From contig JAFGOG010000341.1 in the NCBI GenBank assembly GCA_016926595.1, positions 1 to 7,064 on the forward strand: a DNA stretch of 7,064 bases. Direction: 5' to 3'. The position numbers were made by a program, and so were the translations under genes. The notes below the pieces were generated by a model. It searched no databases. It saw nothing but the letters and a program-made list of their open reading frames with translations, and was not told the origin of the DNA. Each line of letters starts with the position of its first letter. The stretch's first letter is position 1. Below, one piece after another: positions 4,390-7,064 of the stretch. This DNA comes from Anaerolineae bacterium. GTDB taxonomy: Bacteria; Chloroflexota; Anaerolineae; JAAYZQ01.

Positions 4390-6621
4390 ATGACACAGAA
4401 AAGCATCGCTCTGCTTCTTCTATCAGCTATCTTGCTGGGACTGGCGGGATGCGGGGGAAAAGCAGCCCCAACGGCGCTGGCCAGTGCAGCGCCTACTGCT
4501 GCCATCGGCGCGGCATCTACTACGCCGGCCATCGCCCTGACGCCCTATGTGAGCCAGCATTTTGGCCTCAACGGCGTTGCGCCTGAGGGATGGACCGAGC
4601 TGGCACCCGGCAGCTTTTACCGCGGCGTCCCACCTCAAGACATGGTCTGGCTGGCCGCCGAGTTCTATCCTGGTATGACGGCCGGCTGGGCTATCGCCGC
4701 CCAGGTCTTGCCTGTAGCTGGCCTGGCAGAGCTTCCGCCCAGCACCGGCACTGTCCGGTCCCCGGCATTCACCTGGACCCTTTACAGCTTTGACGTCCCT
4801 GTCGCCGGCTATGGAAAACTGCCCGTGGACCTGGCGCTGGCAGAAAGCAGCGCCGGGGTCTACCTGGTCGCTCTAGCTGCGCCGGGCCAGGAATATGCTG
4901 CGCTGCACGACTCGGTTTTTGTCCCGGCGGTGGATGCCCTGGCGCCGGCGGCTTTTGACCGGCGGGACAAGCTGACCGCTGCCGAGCTAGGCGCGCCCGG
5001 CTACCAGGGAGACGGCCCCGTCAATAACGCCTACTTTGCCCCTTTGGGGCAGCCGGCCCAGGCCCTGCACGCACTAGAAGGGGTGCTGACCGTGCCCGAG
5101 TTCACGATGCAGCATCCTGTCGCCAATGGCCAGATCGTCCGCTCGAGCGAGAGCACCTTCCCCGGCTTTTCGGTCGAGTTCTTTACCTACGACGATTACC
5201 TGGTGCCGGCGCTCCGCGACGAGATCCTGCCTTCACCCAGCAAAACAAGCTCCTGGCGTATCATCCTCTCCCCCGGCAAGGTCTGGTCCGAGCCGGGCGA
5301 CGGAGGGAAATCAAGGGCCTCTTTCCCCTTTGCCCTGGTCGGAGAGTATGCCAACGAGGCCCACAACGGCCTTGCCACCTTTCTCTACGACGACAAGCAG
5401 GTCTCCTCCTTCCACTTGCAGGTGGTTCAGGAGACCTGCGCCTGGAACCGGACCGACTTTTGGGGGCAGTCTCCGGTTGACTACCTCCCCGGTTCGGTCA
5501 AGAACCGGGAGACCCTCGCAGCCCAGTTTGCTGCAGAGCTGAGCGCGCAGGTTCCTATCCGCCCCTGGTCCGATCTGGCGCAGAAGGCTGATCTCGAAAT
5601 GCTGAACACCTTCAACGGCGGCGTTCCTGCCCTGGAGATCAGCGCCACTGGCCTGGTCTGGGATGGCGCGATCTACCTTCAGCCCTGCTACACTCGCTAC
5701 GGGCCGTTTCCCTACTGCCGTTTCATGCGCCACGGGGTCTTTTCGGTCACCAAGTCGATGGGCGCAGCGATCGCCATGCTGCGGCTCGCGCAAAAGTATG
5801 GCCCTGAAGTGTTCGACCTAAAGATCAAGGACTATGTTCAGGTCACCGCCAAGCACGACGGCTGGGATGAGGTCACCTTCGGCGACGCATTGAACATGGC
5901 CACTGGTATCGGCGACAAGCCAGACCTCAAGGCTTTCACCGGTGAGGAAGACGAAGCCAGATTCAACGAATTCCTGGACGCCAGCAGCGCCCAGGACAAA
6001 TTGGACGTCTGCTTCTCCTACGGCGACTATCCGTGGGGACCTGGCGAGATCGCCCGCTACAACTCGATCAACACCTTTGTCCTCTCGGTTGCCATGAACA
6101 ACTTGCTAAAAAGCAAGGAAGGCGCCGACGCCGACATCTGGGACATGATCGTGGAGGAGGTGTACAAACCGATTGGCATCCAGCATGCCCCCATCATCCG
6201 CACAATCGAGTCTGATGGCAGCCGGGGGGCGCCGATCTTTGGTTACGGCCTCTATCCAACAGTGGAAGATGTCGCCAAGGTCGCCGCGCTCTATCACAGC
6301 GGCGGCCTTTATCAGGGGCAGCAGCTCCTGTATGCCGATAGGCTGGCCGAGGCGTTGTACCAGGTCGCCGGCGTCGGCCTGCCGACCGCCGATACCAACC
6401 AGTACGGCCAAGTCCTGTATAACCTGTCCTTCTGGTCAGAACCCTATCGCACTGCGACGGGGCAGCTCTTCCAGGTTCCGTACATGTCGGGCTTTGGCGG
6501 CAATCACGTCGTCCTCATGCCCAACGGCATGACAGCCTTCCGCTTTTCAGATGCCCATATCTATGGGGTTAGCTCCATGGTCAAGGTCGCCGATGCCATC
6601 GTACCTTTCCCGGCCCCATGA
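4390..6621 (+). CDS. Lipoprotein with C-terminal serine beta-lactamase/NylB-type hydrolase domain
   Basis: Protein of 743 residues. The N-terminus is a lipoprotein signal (MTQKS, hydrophobic stretch, lipobox LAGC with Cys21), followed by an Ala/Thr/Pro-rich linker to about 48, so the mature protein should be anchored on the outer face of the membrane. Residues about 50-400 are an exported region I cannot assign; parts (GVAPEGWTELAPGSFYRG, then VDLALAESSAGVYLVAL) suggest a PsbP/DcrB-like fold. The hydrolase domain is about 405-735: SxxK motif SVTK with nucleophile Ser452 and Lys455; Tyr557 in RYNSINTFVLS, a Y-x-S form as in 6-aminohexanoate-dimer hydrolases rather than Y-x-N; and a late GFGGNH motif (701-706) in place of KTG. 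Cysteines 350, 433, 443 and 541 could form disulfides. An esterase, amidase or peptidase is likely; the substrate is unknown and beta-lactam resistance is not implied. The start is ATG 4390 with a weak site (GGCGGGTGA). Confidence 0.88.
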   Translation: MTQKSIALLLLSAILLGLAGCGGKAAPTALASAAPTAAIGAASTTPAIALTPYVSQHFGLNGVAPEGWTELAPGSFYRGVPPQDMVWLAAEFYPGMTAGWAIAAQVLPVAGLAELPPSTGTVRSPAFTWTLYSFDVPVAGYGKLPVDLALAESSAGVYLVALAAPGQEYAALHDSVFVPAVDALAPAAFDRRDKLTAAELGAPGYQGDGPVNNAYFAPLGQPAQALHALEGVLTVPEFTMQHPVANGQIVRSSESTFPGFSVEFFTYDDYLVPALRDEILPSPSKTSSWRIILSPGKVWSEPGDGGKSRASFPFALVGEYANEAHNGLATFLYDDKQVSSFHLQVVQETCAWNRTDFWGQSPVDYLPGSVKNRETLAAQFAAELSAQVPIRPWSDLAQKADLEMLNTFNGGVPALEISATGLVWDGAIYLQPCYTRYGPFPYCRFMRHGVFSVTKSMGAAIAMLRLAQKYGPEVFDLKIKDYVQVTAKHDGWDEVTFGDALNMATGIGDKPDLKAFTGEEDEARFNEFLDASSAQDKLDVCFSYGDYPWGPGEIARYNSINTFVLSVAMNNLLKSKEGADADIWDMIVEEVYKPIGIQHAPIIRTIESDGSRGAPIFGYGLYPTVEDVAKVAALYHSGGLYQGQQLLYADRLAEALYQVAGVGLPTADTNQYGQVLYNLSFWSEPYRTATGQLFQVPYMSGFGGNHVVLMPNGMTAFRFSDAHIYGVSSMVKVADAIVPFPAP

Positions 6622-6702
6622 CATCACTGGGGCGCCACCCTCCAGAAAACTCCTCGCCAACAAGGGCACAACAACGTCAATCCGTATGTTCCGCATGCCT
6701 GT

Positions 6703-6740
6703 GGCGGCCGTCGATCTGCGTCCAACCAGATCTCGCCGCC
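6703..6740. other. Imperfect two-part stem-loop upstream of the promoter
   Basis: The outer arms GGCGGC (6703-6708) and GCCGCC (6735-6740) and inner arms GATCTG (6713-6718) and CAGATC (6727-6732) pair around an eight-base loop, with an internal mismatch of four against two bases. It ends nine bases before the -35 box. No T-tract follows. It could slow transcripts from the lipoprotein gene, be an upstream binding site, or be chance. Confidence 0.3.
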
Positions 6741-6748
6741 CCAGGACA

Positions 6749-6776
6749 TTGACCTCATGCCGAAAATAGGTATACT
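6749..6776 (+). promoter_or_regulatory. Sigma70-type promoter of the acetyltransferase gene
   Basis: TTGACC (6749-6754) and TATACT (6771-6776) are 16 bases apart, each matching five of six consensus bases. The expected start near 6783 falls on or beside the GGAGG ribosome site (6782-6786), so the message would begin almost at its Shine-Dalgarno sequence with a leader of about 15 bases. Confidence 0.65.
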
Positions 6777-6798
6777 TTGCCGGAGGAATTGACCAACC

Positions 6799-7064
6799 AT
6801 GACCAATACCACAATCCGCCAGCTCCACGGCGATGACCTGATAGAGACAATGCATGGCCTGAATTCCTACGCCTTTCGGGCCTCGCCGCCTCTGGCCGAC
6901 AAGGCCGAGTGGCAGGAGGTGCTCAGGCACCGCCAGGGGTTCGTCTACTATGCCCTGTTCGAGGAGGGCACCCCGGTCGCCGGCGCCGCCTCTGGAGCCA
7001 TGACCCAGCAGGTGCGCGGCGCGCTCTTTGGCGCCGGCGGTATCTGGGCCGTGGCCACCCACCC
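6799..7064 (+). CDS. GNAT-family N-acetyltransferase, Eis-like, N-terminal part (cut by window end)
   Basis: Eighty-eight complete codons from ATG 6799 and two bases of the next, with no stop before the window ends. GGAGG (6782-6786) lies 12 bases upstream, slightly long but usable. The visible part has the usual GNAT opening: TIRQLHGDDLIETMHGLNSYAFR (first strand and helix), a second helix around WQEVLRH, a strand FVYYALFEEGTPVAGAA, then QQVRGALFGAGGIWAVATH, which matches the 'RG...GGI..VATHPEYR' strand that leads into the acetyl-CoA-binding loop in Eis-type enzymes. That loop, and any second GNAT half or SCP-like domain, lie beyond the window. It would transfer an acetyl group to an amine; the substrate cannot be read. 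It seems a separate transcription unit with its own promoter. Confidence 0.8.
   Translation, partial: MTNTTIRQLHGDDLIETMHGLNSYAFRASPPLADKAEWQEVLRHRQGFVYYALFEEGTPVAGAASGAMTQQVRGALFGAGGIWAVATH

Larger units (their letters stand above)
6622..6798. other. Intergenic region before the acetyltransferase gene
   Basis: No credible coding sequence on either strand. It holds an imperfect stem (6703-6740), a good promoter and a GGAGG site. No intrinsic terminator for the lipoprotein gene is visible: the nearest stem, CTGG...CCAG at 6627-6645, is short, has a bulge and is followed by only four A and no T-run. Confidence 0.6.

Noticed and set aside
4390..6621. An antibiotic-resistance beta-lactamase
   Set aside because: The second and third active-site motifs differ from those of true beta-lactamases, the protein is nearly twice the usual length, and lipoprotein hydrolases of this fold have many other substrates.
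6627..6645. CTGG...CCAG stem just after the lipoprotein stop as a terminator
   Set aside because: The stem is short and bulged and is not followed by a T-run.

Overview
The window looks like a piece of a GC-rich (about 60%, estimated by eye) bacterial chromosome, most probably from a Chloroflexota (Anaerolineae-like) organism. This is an inference from style rather than from a marker gene. The pointers are a HisKA_3 sensor kinase with a GAF domain followed by NarL/LuxR-type regulators ending in a 'YSRTQAAVYALREGL' tail, a small 'RWSDWFDG...' protein of a kind I associate with that phylum, a lipoprotein with an Ala/Thr/Pro-rich linker, and short GC-rich palindromes in the gaps between genes. 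All recognisable genes are on the + strand.

Layout. Positions 1-192 are a non-coding leader with a GC-rich palindrome (34-59) and a weak extended -10 promoter candidate. A membrane-bound sensor histidine kinase (193-2331) overlaps by four bases (ATGA) with a LuxR-type response regulator (2328-3017). A strong intrinsic terminator at 3048-3076 closes this unit. A second response regulator, a paralogue of the first with about 76% protein identity, has its own sigma70-type promoter and lies at 3229-3933. Next, behind another promoter and a perfect hairpin, come a 78-residue conserved small protein (4107-4343) and a 743-residue lipoprotein with a C-terminal serine beta-lactamase/NylB-type hydrolase domain (4390-6621). 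A final promoter drives a GNAT acetyltransferase of the Eis-like kind (6799 onward), which is cut by the window end.

How they may work together. The kinase would sense an extracytoplasmic ligand through its Cache-like domain, and possibly a cytoplasmic one through GAF, then phosphorylate the first regulator and perhaps also the second. The two regulators have almost the same DNA-reading helices but different receiver surfaces, so they may bind the same sites under different inputs. The promoters of the second regulator and of the small-protein/lipoprotein unit share GATGACAA, a CCGTTG half-site and TATACT, so they could be targets of the system. This is a testable inference, not something shown here.

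Nothing in the window is clearly a new kind of system. The points most worth a second look are the paralogous regulator pair with its sharp identity gradient, the dyad inside the second regulator's promoter, the small conserved protein, and the large uncharacterised N-terminal part of the hydrolase lipoprotein.
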